A stretch of DNA of 64,000 bases from Rotaria macrura (taxonomy: Eukaryota > Rotifera > Eurotatoria > Philodinida > Philodinidae), in assembly GCA_900239685.1 (NCBI GenBank), contig OENT01000226.1:70150-134149 (forward strand), written 5' to 3'. The translations under genes and the position numbers were made by a program. This document shows, one piece after another, positions 51,677-61,986 of the stretch (positions are counted from its first letter, which is position 1; each line of letters begins with the position of its first letter). Under the pieces are notes generated by a model. The model did not search any database, was not told the origin of the DNA, and worked only from the letters and a program-made list of their open reading frames with translations.

Positions 51677-52759
51677 CTATAACAACTTGATCAATCGCCA
51701 TTTTTGAGCTGCTGTACCATTATCACTCCAGATTTGAACATTGGTACCGTCATTTGTTCCGGAATTATTGACATCCAATGCTTTGCCACAAATGACGTTA
51801 ATAAGTTTGTAAATATTTTGATCGCCTGTGACCTGAATATGCCATCGTTGTGCAGCCGTACCATTATCTTCCCAAATTTGTACATTTGTACCATTCAACG
51901 TTCTTGACTGCTCGACATCCAATGCTTTGCCACAAATAACATTTTTGAGTTTGTACGAACCATTACCAGTGCTTTGTATGTGCCACTTTTGAGCGGAAGT
52001 ATCATTATCTGTATAGATTTGTACATTAGTACCATTTGCTGTGCCTGAACAGGTGACATCCAGAGCTTTGCTACTGTTCACATTGACCAACTTGTAGACA
52101 CCGTTAGGGACAACATCTGTGGTGGGTCCAGTATCACTGAGTTGAGGATTGTGAGCATATTCATTCCATAGATGATTGATGGTCTTGCCAGTCAATTGCT
52201 CCCATGTTTGGTTGGTGTAAGATCGCTGTCTTAAATGCAAGTTGAGTTGTTCGACGATCGACGAATCGACTCGATTTTCAAGCCACATGAGAAATCGTGC
52301 AGTCACTCTGTAGCTATCAGTATACATCTGACCGAAACTGTAGTCTGGCATTGACCAACCAGCTACTTCATTGTTTATACCGTACTTTGCTCGCACATAG
52401 TCAGCAATACCCTCGACGAGCCAGATTGGATTATCAGATGAATAGTCTTGTACGATGTGCATCAATTCATGAGTTACTATATCAGTATCAACCGGATGCT
52501 CATGAAGCCATTTTGCACTGAACATCACATTAGATCCACTGGTAGCTGCTGGGCAGTTATTAAAATTGGGGTCTACTGTAAAATGAACGTTGCGAGCAGA
52601 ATTCGAATTAAACCGTGAAACAATTCGAGGATAGACAGCAAAGAAAGTTGCGATCATACGTTGTTCTACTTCAGAACTTAATAAATCATCCTTATTACAA
52701 AAGGTCAGTACATAGGTACCATTGTCATAATTCGAAACTTTACCATACGAAGTTGCCAT
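51677..52759 (-). CDS. BSP-family zinc peptidase with ricin-type beta-trefoil lectin domain
   Basis: A single 360-residue open frame, ATG at 52759, no introns. Residues 1-220 match the basic secretory protein family (peptidases of plants, fungi and bacteria). The zinc site HELMHIVQ lies near residue 98, followed by IWLVEGIADYVRAKYG, the second conserved block of this family. Residues ~232-360 form three repeats of about 43 residues, each with KALDV near the start and a Gln-x-Trp (AQKW, AQRW, AQKW) near the end, the classic ricin-B-type beta-trefoil that binds galactose-type sugars. This is a lectin module only; there is no toxin A chain. The likely role is digestion or defence against sugar-coated targets. 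No signal peptide is seen, although the family is usually secreted; an upstream exon may supply one. Lack of introns and the plant/bacterial family suggest horizontal transfer. Confidence 0.88.
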   Translation of the reverse strand: MATSYGKVSNYDNGTYVLTFCNKDDLLSSEVEQRMIATFFAVYPRIVSRFNSNSARNVHFTVDPNFNNCPAATSGSNVMFSAKWLHEHPVDTDIVTHELMHIVQDYSSDNPIWLVEGIADYVRAKYGINNEVAGWSMPDYSFGQMYTDSYRVTARFLMWLENRVDSSIVEQLNLHLRQRSYTNQTWEQLTGKTINHLWNEYAHNPQLSDTGPTTDVVPNGVYKLVNVNSSKALDVTCSGTANGTNVQIYTDNDTSAQKWHIQSTGNGSYKLKNVICGKALDVEQSRTLNGTNVQIWEDNGTAAQRWHIQVTGDQNIYKLINVICGKALDVNNSGTNDGTNVQIWSDNGTAAQKWRLIKLL

Positions 52760-53610
52760 ATTATCAACAAAAATCTTGAAAAAGAATAAGATAACTGAGT
52801 CTGTCTAAGTAATTAAATCTAGATGAGCCGAATTCAACTGAATCAAACAATACTTTCGATTAGTAAATCTGGCATTTAATTTTCTTTCCAGACAGTGTAG
52901 TAGCACAAACGTTTTTCGATTACTCTGTAATGAGAATTCACATATAGCGATCGAAAATCGATTATACTAAATTATTTAAGGTTTTATACAACAATACACT
53001 ATTTAGACACAATAGCGGCACCAATGAATGCAGGAAAGTTGATTACAAGGTTGACGCAGAGAAACAAAAAAAAAACCATGATATAGAGGCAAAGTCGTGG
53101 ACGTGTATAGAATGAAGAAATCGTATTGCGCAACTCAGAAATGAAAAACAGCAAGTAACGAACAACGAACGTTGAGGAATCAAAAAATAATGGTCCTATT
53201 TCACTTATCATAGCAGAATCATCTCTCTCGTCGTCCTGCATTCTTATCTCCACTTCAAAAAGTCGAGAAACATATTTTTATGAGAATTAAAGCGAATGTG
53301 AAGACAAACAGTGACGATTAGCAAGCAAGAGAGGTGACATTTGTAACATACAAGCAACAGTGGGAGAAAACAAAAGTGTAACACTGATTCTCCAGTATGA
53401 AGTTCCAGTCGAAAAAAAAGTGCAACGACAACAGGCCTACTAGAGCTATTCCCCTATGAGCATAGTATTTTTTATTCAGTCTTGATTAATAGTTCAACCA
53501 GTGACGGGAACAGGTTGGTCTATTATGATGATTAGTCAGGTACTCTAATGAAAATAAATATCCGAAGATACATGTGAACCCACTAATCGCAGTTCCTGTT
53601 TGAGAATTTT
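52760..53610. other. Non-coding stretch
   Basis: Open frames at 52999-53253 and 53486-53778 are short and show no family features; the latter overlaps the palindrome. Nothing else is supported. Confidence 0.5.
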
Positions 53611-53615
53611 CACGC

Positions 53616-54078
53616 TTCCTAAGCAGAGAAAATTTTTCAAAAACGCGTTTAAGCGACCGAAAATGATCGGAAAATCTAGAAAAGTGGACGTGTTTGAATG
53701 ACAATCGATGTTCCCGATTGTGAGTGAAAAACGCTCACTTTCCCACCTTCTTGTACGTTTAATCTCGTTTTCAGACAAAAAAAGCTAGTAAATGTATAAA
53801 AAAAAGAGAAATTGTGGTCGTCTTATTAATACTTAAGAACTCTTATTATGATCCCGTCATTGATAACGAGTATACAATAAACAACCACTATTTCTCTTTG
53901 TTTTTAATGCCTTTACTATCTTTTTTTGGCTGAAAACGCGATTAAACGCACAAGAAGGTGGGAAAGTGAATGCTTTTCACTCATAATCTGGAACTTCGAT
54001 TGCCATTCAAACACGTCCACTATTTTGGAGTTTCCGTCTATTTTCTGGCACCTTTGAAAAATTTTGTCTGCTTGGGTC
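53616..54078. repeat. Long imperfect palindrome (~465 bp, fold-back or MITE-like)
   Basis: The left arm (53616 to about 53845) and the reverse complement of the right arm (54078 to about 53850) match over most of their length. Matching blocks include CTAAGCAGAGAAAATTTTTCAAA/CCAAGCAGACAAAATTTTTCAAA, GTGGACGTGTTTGAATG (identical), TCACTTTCCCACCTTCTTGT (identical) and CGTTTTCAG, continuing through an AAAAAAAG.TAGTAAA block close to the centre. There is almost no spacer. It would fold into a hairpin of about 230 bp. Some arm-specific substitutions and a short insertion near 53645 show that it is not brand new. Confidence 0.85.
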
Positions 54079-55430
54079 ATTTAGAAAATACCAAAAGTTA
54101 ACCAGAAGCACTAAAAAGTTATTTCCCATAATATTTCAGTACGTTTTACGAATGGAAAAGTTTCTTTTCATAACTAGTGTGCGACAAACATGTTTCCATA
54201 AAAAATCTTGGACGTTTTCTTGTAGCAAATGTGCTCTTTCACCCAACTGTCGGTGTTTTCTGCATACGTGTGAAAACGCTCAAATTGGAACTATAACTAT
54301 TGCATTTAAACTCGCTGTTTTGAAACTTCATTTCTCTTTCAATAGTGAAATACTAAGTGACTTGTGTAGCCTAGTTTCGATGATTCACCATACATCAATG
54401 ATTGGTACATTTTATAAAGAATTTATCGTAACTGGACAGAGTTCTGTGAGTTTTGCACGAGTATTTACTGCTCAATGGCCTCCTCATTGTGTAATTGAAG
54501 GGTCTGTATAGATTCTACGGCGGAAAATATGTGAAAGAACTCACACCATCTGATACTTACATGAAGTTTTTGTGTGAGTTAATATAGATGGGGCCGTAGA
54601 CTCATCTTTGGCACATTTTGTCTTGTCTTCACTGTCTATGGCTATAAAAATTTAGTAAACAGGAGTTTATAGGATGCAACGAACCATGGTAAAAGTTGGG
54701 TGCCATCATAAACGTGTCTGATATAAGAAGAGCTTTACTACGCAATTGTGTGGTCGAGTGAAAAGTACCTTAAAGCACGATGACTCATTTTCAATACGTC
54801 ATCTTAAATCGAGGGTGTGTCAGAAGTGTGAATATAGAGTATAGGAAAATAAGCAAAAGTTTGTTAAAATGTACTGCGCTAATAGTACTGTTGGTTTTTG
54901 CGGAAATATTGATTGAAACTTAGAAATTATGGGCAAGGATTATTTTATATTGGTAGTAAATGATCCAGATAACCGATTGAGTCAAAAAATTTGCAATTTC
55001 GATAAAACGAGGAAGCGACTTTTAAGTGAAGCAAACTCTAGATTCTTTTCTTGCTAACCTTCACTCCAATTCTCATACTGTTTTATTTAGTGCACTGTGT
55101 CATTGGTGGGTAGCAACAGTCTGATTGTCGAAGAAGCAGAAAGTCATACACGTAATCCCAAGAAAGGAGTGCCAATGTATATATACTTTCACTTTTAGTT
55201 TATGTGATAAATTATATTATCAATAGTTTATATTTATTTTAAATTAAGACGTGAAAAATACATGTTGTCTCAAGTGCACAGGTATGGGCCTATTTTAGCA
55301 ATCATTACGTCTGCCCATACATTTAAAATATGAACAGTTATTAAGAGTTTTCAACTTCTTCGATATTTTAAAAGTTTACAATTTGCAGTGAACTTAAAAA
55401 TACGCAGCGTTTCTAATAGAAATCTAAAAG
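54079..55430. other. Non-coding stretch
   Basis: The open frame at 54152-54511 has ordinary start and stop codons but no recognisable domain and no splice partners. Nothing else is supported. Confidence 0.45.
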
Positions 55431-56115
55431 TACGTACAAATGGGTACTTTATATTTATTAACAAAGTGTCTATTGGTACTTTGTTTTAAGTAAGTGCGTA
55501 CCTCAAAGTACCATAGACTAAAACTAATAAAGAAAACAAAAACAAGGTTATCTTTGAATCAGTCTTTTATTAGAAATCTATTTTTGTTCAAAAGAAAACG
55601 AAATAAAAAAATACGACATTTATAAATAACAAAATTATGTACACATATCTGAACATATTTAAGTGATACTTCTGAATTAAGTACTATTTGCTGTGAGATA
55701 TATATATAAGACGAAAAAAAAGAATATTGTATATGTTTATGTTACTCACTTCATTTTCCCTTGTATAGTATCAAATAAATAGATTTATGAATTTGAAGAA
55801 AATAAATTGAAAATGAGATAATTATGAAACCAAAACAAATGAATAAGATATGTATTTGAAAAATTTTAATCTAAAAGGGGAGAATCGAAAATGAATTCGA
55901 GTTAAGTTAAGTAAAATTCTCAGCTCGCACTACAAGTAAAACATGTCTACACATAAATAAGAGGATCTGAACAGTGTGATAATAATGGCATGAGAAATCA
56001 AACAAAGTACATTTTTATTTTACAAAGTACTCTCAATGTACTTTGCTTTTTATTTCAAAATGCAAAACACGGAACTTTTCGAAAATCGATGGTGACTCGG
56101 GTACTTTGCTTCTGC
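55431..56115. repeat. Region iterating the word GTACTTTG / CAAAGTAC
   Basis: The word occurs in both orientations many times: GGGTACTTTA, GGTACTTTGT, CAAAGTACC, ACAAAGTACA, ACAAAGTACTC, TGTACTTTGC, GGGTACTTTGC and GGGTACTTAA. Copies cluster at the two ends (about 55431-55520 and 56000-56130) around an AT-rich middle. This resembles the subterminal repeats of a non-autonomous DNA transposon, but I could not define exact ends or a target duplication. Confidence 0.45.
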
Positions 56116-56825
56116 TTGGGGTACTTAACGTTAGAAAGAATGAAAACACGTAGGGAATCAACATTATCTACACTTAAGTTAATTCATCGATCGCTTTTCT
56201 TAGATTATATATTTCAATCGCATTAATGAAACCAACCGAAAAAGTATAATTATTTTTCGTCAACTAATCATCGATATCATCCATTTGAATCGAATCGTAA
56301 ACGATCGATCACATTTTTCCGCCAGTCTCACTTTTCGGTTTCATTTTTGGCATTTTACCATTACACCTTTAATCACAACGCACTGGATACAGCAAATGTA
56401 ACTGGTGGAAAAGCAATCAATGAAAGCAGCGTTACCAGAAAGAGAAAGCGAAGGATAGATGGCTGAAGCTTGGAGATTGACTTAGGATATGGTTTTGCGT
56501 CGAGTATGAGTATCAGAGTGACCGTGTTGTTGCTCTGGGTATGAGTGAGACTGGTAAAGGAAGGGAAACACCAAGTCACACAAACACCCACATAATTTTG
56601 ATGTAGAAGTCGATGTGAAAAATTTTCTTGAAGGGTATAAAGCACACAAGAATATGTTAAGTGCTGAACTAATCAGATTAATTTGTCAAATGAAGGAAAA
56701 TTTTTAATAAAATATCCATTGCTATACATTTCTGATATTATCACAAGTTTTCAAATTGTCTAAAGACACAATCGAGTTCTCTGGCATTTAAAATCCTTTT
56801 CATATAGATATTGTTCATTAGAGAT
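56116..56825. other. Non-coding stretch downstream of eIF5
   Basis: This is the 3' flank of the eIF5 gene. The minus-strand frame at 56373-56645 is short and shows no family features. Nothing else is supported. Confidence 0.45.
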
Positions 56826-59800
56826 TTAATCGTCGTCTTCATCACTTGTTTCTTCAGCTGTACGTAGCCATTGAATGAATTCGTTGGTGTAGTTTCGAAT
56901 TTCTGTTGGGATTGCTTTATTAACAAGTTGTTCCGACTCCTAAACGGAAATCATCCATGGTAACCAGTAGAATATTCTTCATTCTACGTACGTCTACCTT
57001 CTCAAGCCAGTGATAGAAAGCATGTTCCGCCACAATGTCGTTTTTATAAAGTTTATAAAAAATGTTTAAAATGACCTGTTTCTTGAATATTTTTTCTCGT
57101 AATTCTTGATTTGCACAAATCATCGTTTCCAGTCCGTCTAACAGAGATCTCTGTCCTTCAGCATTTTTTGCACACAACTATTAAACGGATCATTCTAATA
57201 GAAAAAAATTCCAAGCATACAATAAATGGAATGCATACTCTGTAGAGCAACACTTTGTATACATCTATTTCTTTGATAATCTGATCTGTAAATAAACATT
57301 CGGCAATATAAAATGGAGCTTTCCCCATTACATTCATTCGTTCAGCTTCAATTATCAATTCTTGAACTGAAATCGGATCGCTTAATTGATTAGCCAATTT
57401 CTTTTTCTAGAGAAATAGCAGCAAGAATATTCACTTAATGAATAAAATACTGAACTAACTTTCAATATAGACTTAAACTGTTCACAATCTTCTTGGATTT
57501 GATTTTCACGATCTTCCATCGGAACCATACTATTAATTTGAATGCTACATTCAGCGACAGATAATGTCGATGCGTCGTCCCAATCGTCATTCTGATCATC
57601 ATAGACAATGGAGATGAATTTATGTATACTTCAATTCAATCAAATTACTTGTTCTTCTTCTCGCACAATCGTAGCAATCTCCTCTGAATCACGATGATCA
57701 GAATTTTTGTTACCTTGAAGTAAATGTTTTAGAATGAACTTCGTAAATTTGTTGGATCCGACTTGACTTGTACTTATATTACCACAAGCATCACACCTTT
57801 GATAAATTTCGTTTTCGTTTTTCTGATGACAGCTCTAAAATATAATATAAAGAATGGATGCCTGCACATTGTAAACTTGATGATAGTACTCAATCATGAT
57901 ACTGCTAGCATACTTTGGTTGAACATTTTTATACTAGTATATGTAGTTGTAACTAACTATTCTTTGTTGGCTACTTGATATTATCAGTGTCAGTTTTGAA
58001 CTGGGAAAATAAAGATGTTGACTTGCTCAATACTGCTTCTGTTAGGACACAATAGGGAGTTGTGTAAGCCGCTCCGGTAACAAGGGAGCTACCCAAGTAC
58101 TCCCCTTCGATTTCAATCAATTGAATCAAAGTATAGCTAACTCTCACTCATTTTGCTGTCATCTTTTTAAGATGACCAAGTATCACACGATGTCTATTGA
58201 AACTCGAGAGAAACGTTTGCACGACCTTTGTGATTTAACTCGATCGTAAATCGAATAATCTGATAAGAATTTGAAGTATTTCAATTTTTCTAAATAGACT
58301 ATCTAGTGTTCTGCCATCAAATTATTGTCTATTTATTCCTTTTAGTTATTAATACCATACGGTTAAGGCTATCCCAACTGTCGGTTAATCTGAAAAGATT
58401 ATTAATCGATAGAGCTTCCAATTCTTCATCCATGACAATCTACTGTAACTCATTTTCTTTAACTACTCATTGACAAAAGAAAGAAATTGATGAATACGTT
58501 CGAGCCGTAAGACGGTAAGAGCTTATTTCACTAATACTGATTCTATTTTAAAATATCTCTAAGCCAAGAAAATTTTGAAAAGAATCAATTGGAATTTCCA
58601 ACCATCAACGACGATCGGTGGTTTGACTTATACGTTTACATATATGAATCATTCAAATTTTGACCTACTAATTCAGTTTCCGGATTGTCACAATACTGAC
58701 ACAATACGAATTTGTCTATAAAACTATCCAATAAATCTTGCAATCTTTCTTGAGTGTGCGCTCCTTTGATAGTATATCGATCTGATGTTACCTTCATTTG
58801 CACCGATGTACTTAATGCCAAAGAAAAATATTTTATTATATCTAGGAATAGATACAGTTTAAAATGAAAATAGTATTAATTGACATTCGATATTCAATTA
58901 TGAAATCGATACTTACAAATTGGTGGACGGTGAAGAGCTTTTGCCACCGCTGATACATTTACCAAAACTGTTGCACAATTATTTCCTGCTCTTGTCACCT
59001 AGGAAATCATAAAAAGAATATATGCGCATTAGGTATTTCAAGATATTTAAAAAACCTATCCTTATTTGGATTCAATAGAGAATTCATTGATGCTAAGAAA
59101 CAATGAATTTTATTTTCTCAGCATGTTTTTCTATGTTGGTGTAAAGAATTAAAAAGTTCAGCACTTACTCAATTAATCAAGAGTGAAATTCTATTTCATA
59201 TTGTCACCTTGCATTCACACGATGCAATGCTCAATATAGTGATTTACATCACTAGTTAGAGAATATCGCACTCGATATTTCAATCATCTTAACAAATGTA
59301 CTTTTCACTGGCGTTCTGAAGAAAAGATCATCGAGCAAACAGTTAGCTCTATTGGAAATGCAAAATTTCATTGTAAATATTATCGGGTAAAGTTTAACTG
59401 GCATATACGAAACATTCAGATTTCTCTTGATTAAAAACAGTCAAGTCGTTGCAAATGTACTGGACAATAGTTGTTTTTATTGTTTTTATGCGTGCTAACT
59501 CAAAGCTTATCCTCTCAAACATTTCTTCAAAATCTTTGAAAAACTTATCAAAAGGTATAGAATTTTGCAGCCAATACGTAAGAAACGAACAGAATTATTG
59601 TTAAAGAATATCCATCATAGTTTTAATTTTAGTTCATCTTATTTGGAGAGCTGAGTACAAGTATATCTTATAAATTCAATACTTGCTACGAAAATAAAGT
59701 AAACCGTTTTGCAAAATCATGAACTCTCGTCGGTGAGAATTCAAGACCAAATTTTCAAATAAGATTTTGTTGTCTTAATAATAGGAAATGATCATTGATT

Positions 59801-59919
59801 GTTGACTACTCGTTCTGTCTTTTTCTTTCCTTTAGTTTAATTACCATGACAGCAAGCCTTGGCATCGTATAACGATGAAATGGATCTGTGTTTGCACGGG
59901 GAATGTTTATCGTTGCCAT
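56826..59919 (-). CDS. EIF5: Eukaryotic translation initiation factor 5
   Basis: Eight exons on the minus strand: 59919-59845, 58998-58917, 58841-58669, 57834-57649, 57591-57460, 57406-57239, 57177-56992 and 56939-56826, giving 371 residues with all joins in frame. eIF5 is the GTPase-activating protein for eIF2 at start-codon recognition. The N-terminal domain shows DPFHRYTMPRL, whose Arg (residue 16) corresponds to the essential arginine of the GAP tail, then NVSAVAKALHRPP, KYFS, DRYTIKGAH, DSFIDKFVLCQYCDNPET and the second zinc pair CDACG. A linker carries NDDWDD, like the human acidic linker. The C-terminal W2/HEAT domain runs through EAERMNVMGKAPFYIAE, QRSLLDGLE, FYHWLEKVD and EIRNYTNEFIQWLRTAEE, ending in the acidic tail SDEDDD. 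The long C-terminal extension of vertebrate eIF5 is missing. Introns 1 and 3 are about 840 bp; the others are short (51-75 bp). Intron 7 could start at either of two GT sites 6 bp apart. Confidence 0.93.
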
Positions 59920-60278
59920 GGTTGTAAGCAATTTTTCGCTAGAATGAAATAGTTTATTGGAGTTGAGTACGTCTATTAAATAATTTTCGCGGTGAGTCCT
60001 AGAATGTTCAATATCTTTATTTTGCGAATGAAAGAACACTTTATTCAAACCTTTTCTTTTATATATCGTGTAACAGTCAACTGTTTCACTTGATTCAAAA
60101 AAATTGTTGTAAAGAAATTCCTACAGGAGCATGGATCGTATCAAATATTGAAGTTTGACAACACTAGGACGTGCTGTTTGTTCCAAATGATAGTAATAAT
60201 CGTGAACTACTCCTTTAATAGATGTTTAAAATAAGTGAGATGTCAGATTTTGAAAAGTAAAATAGATCAATCTCGAAG
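59920..60278. other. Upstream flank of eIF5
   Basis: This presumably holds the eIF5 promoter. No distinct core element stands out. Confidence 0.4.
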
Positions 60279-61209
60279 CCCAGGTCGATCAAAACGGTAT
60301 CGTTTACGATCCGAATACGCACGGAAAATGTTGTTAAAACGCAGTATTTACGGTAACAAACGGGATCAATACGGTTCACTTTCGGGCCGTAACAGACCGT
60401 ATTATCTGGCGCAGAAATACGCACCGTTTTGCATCCGTCTCGTAAACAGACCGTATATTGATAAAAAACGATGGGTTACAGAGTGCCCATTAACGGACCG
60501 TTTTTGCAACGATAAATTATTCGAAATTAGCAATTACGGAGGTCAAGCGTTACGGCCGTCCTGTATCCGCAGAAAAAGTTTTGCGACAAAGACGCGACTT
60601 TCAAAAGGCATAGTATTTTAAAGCGAAGGAATAAGGCTGATATCAGTGCCCAGCCCGTTTTTTATCACTAACTTCACTCAGGTGTAGCGANCAAAGTTCC
60701 ATCAATGTAAATTCCCGATGGAGAGACTAAGTTACATTGAAAGTTAACAAAAATTTAGCGTAAAAACTACAGCATGATATCCTCTCTGTCTTTACACATT
60801 CCTGCACAACTAAACTAAATTTCACATAGAATGTGTAAGGACAACATAGAACGATTACGGCCCGTAAACCGAATGATTACACCCCGCTTTCTTAGTAGTC
60901 TGAAGAACCCCTTTAATTAGCACTTTGGTGCTTTGGTATCCCGAGTCGCTTGCGTTCTTCATTCCCGTATGCGAGAAAGTACATTAATACTTTGGAGAAA
61001 TTTTTGGCGAAAAGGTCAGAAAATAGACCGTATGCGTTCTGGTTTACGTAACGTTCAGCGCTCTTCGGTAACTGCTCCGTAAGCGTTCCGTAACTTATAC
61101 GTTTGTATTCCGTAAACCGATGCTCGTAATCGAAATTCTACGGAATGCCGTAAACATGCCGTTTGGTATTCGTTCACCGCCGTATACGGACCGTTCTGTA
61201 CGACCTGGG
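60279..61209. mobile_element. Non-autonomous element built on CCGTA/TACGG words
   Basis: The left end reads CCCAGGTCGATCAAAACGGTAT and the right end, reverse-complemented, reads CCCAGGTCGTACAGAACGGTCC, so the first ~20 bp form a terminal inverted repeat. The interior repeats CCGTA, ACGGACCGT and CCGTAACG-like words in both orientations dozens of times and is clearly richer in G+C than its surroundings. It has no transposase. No clear target duplication is visible. The plus-strand frame at 60235-60621 and the minus-strand frame at 61055-61237 are by-products of the CG-rich words. One base, 60691, is an N. Confidence 0.65.
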
Positions 61210-61986
61210 AGGACTTACTTTCGGTGAATAACTTCATAAATAAATCTAACTTTCAACGGTCAATAATAATTTAACTACGTCGAATGTGAAGTGAATCTAA
61301 CCAAGTAAAACATCTGTAACTCAACATATTAAAATGATGCAATACATATGCAAGTCAGAGGTGAAATAAAGAGAAAAATAAAAACAAATGACGATGAAAA
61401 GAGGGTAAATGACGCAGGTGAAACCCATATGTATGTCATCATAAGAAAGAAAGTTTCATTAGAATGGCAGAGAACGAATGCATTCAAGAAAAAAGACTCA
61501 TACGAAAAAGACATTATTAGGATCGCTACAATACTATTGCTGATAATAAATAATAACGATAAAGTGATTACTTATTTATTGGTATTTATTATTGGTTCAT
61601 AAAAGTAATAAAAGGGACAACCACCGAAAGGTAATAAGGCGATTCACATATAAATAGCTTTTAAAGAGTTAGGAGACTTTGTTTAACTTTGCCAGATCTA
61701 TCTAAAGATTATGCTCAGACTAGATCATTGTCGACCACGACTTGAACGTTTGTGTGCAGAGGAGGGGAGGTTCTTTTCTTACTAGCCCACACATGTGCAT
61801 ACCACATATAAAAGTTACGTGAAGGCAGTAATTTCAAACAACATGGATGAATTTAGAAACTTTATTAATACCTAAGACTCATTTTTGCCAGGGTGTGGGT
61901 CTCAGTGCGCTTGTGGGAATTTATTGTCTCTTCTGAACACCAAGACCGACAACCAAACAACGTAAGGATGAATATCACATACAGCC
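61210..61986. other. Non-coding stretch between two repeat elements
   Basis: The frame at 61348-61602 is Lys/Ile/Asn-rich, with no family features. Nothing else is supported. Confidence 0.45.

Noticed and set aside
51691..51907. Overlapping frames within the lectin repeats
   Set aside because: Shadow frames of the three repeated lectin segments.
54152..54511. 119-residue Cys-rich plus-strand frame
   Set aside because: It has an ordinary ATG and stop, but no recognisable domain, no introns, and codon use like the surrounding non-coding DNA. Kept out for lack of support.
60235..60621. 128-residue basic frame
   Set aside because: It spans the left end of a repeat element and consists of translated CCGTA words; composition is explained by the repeat.
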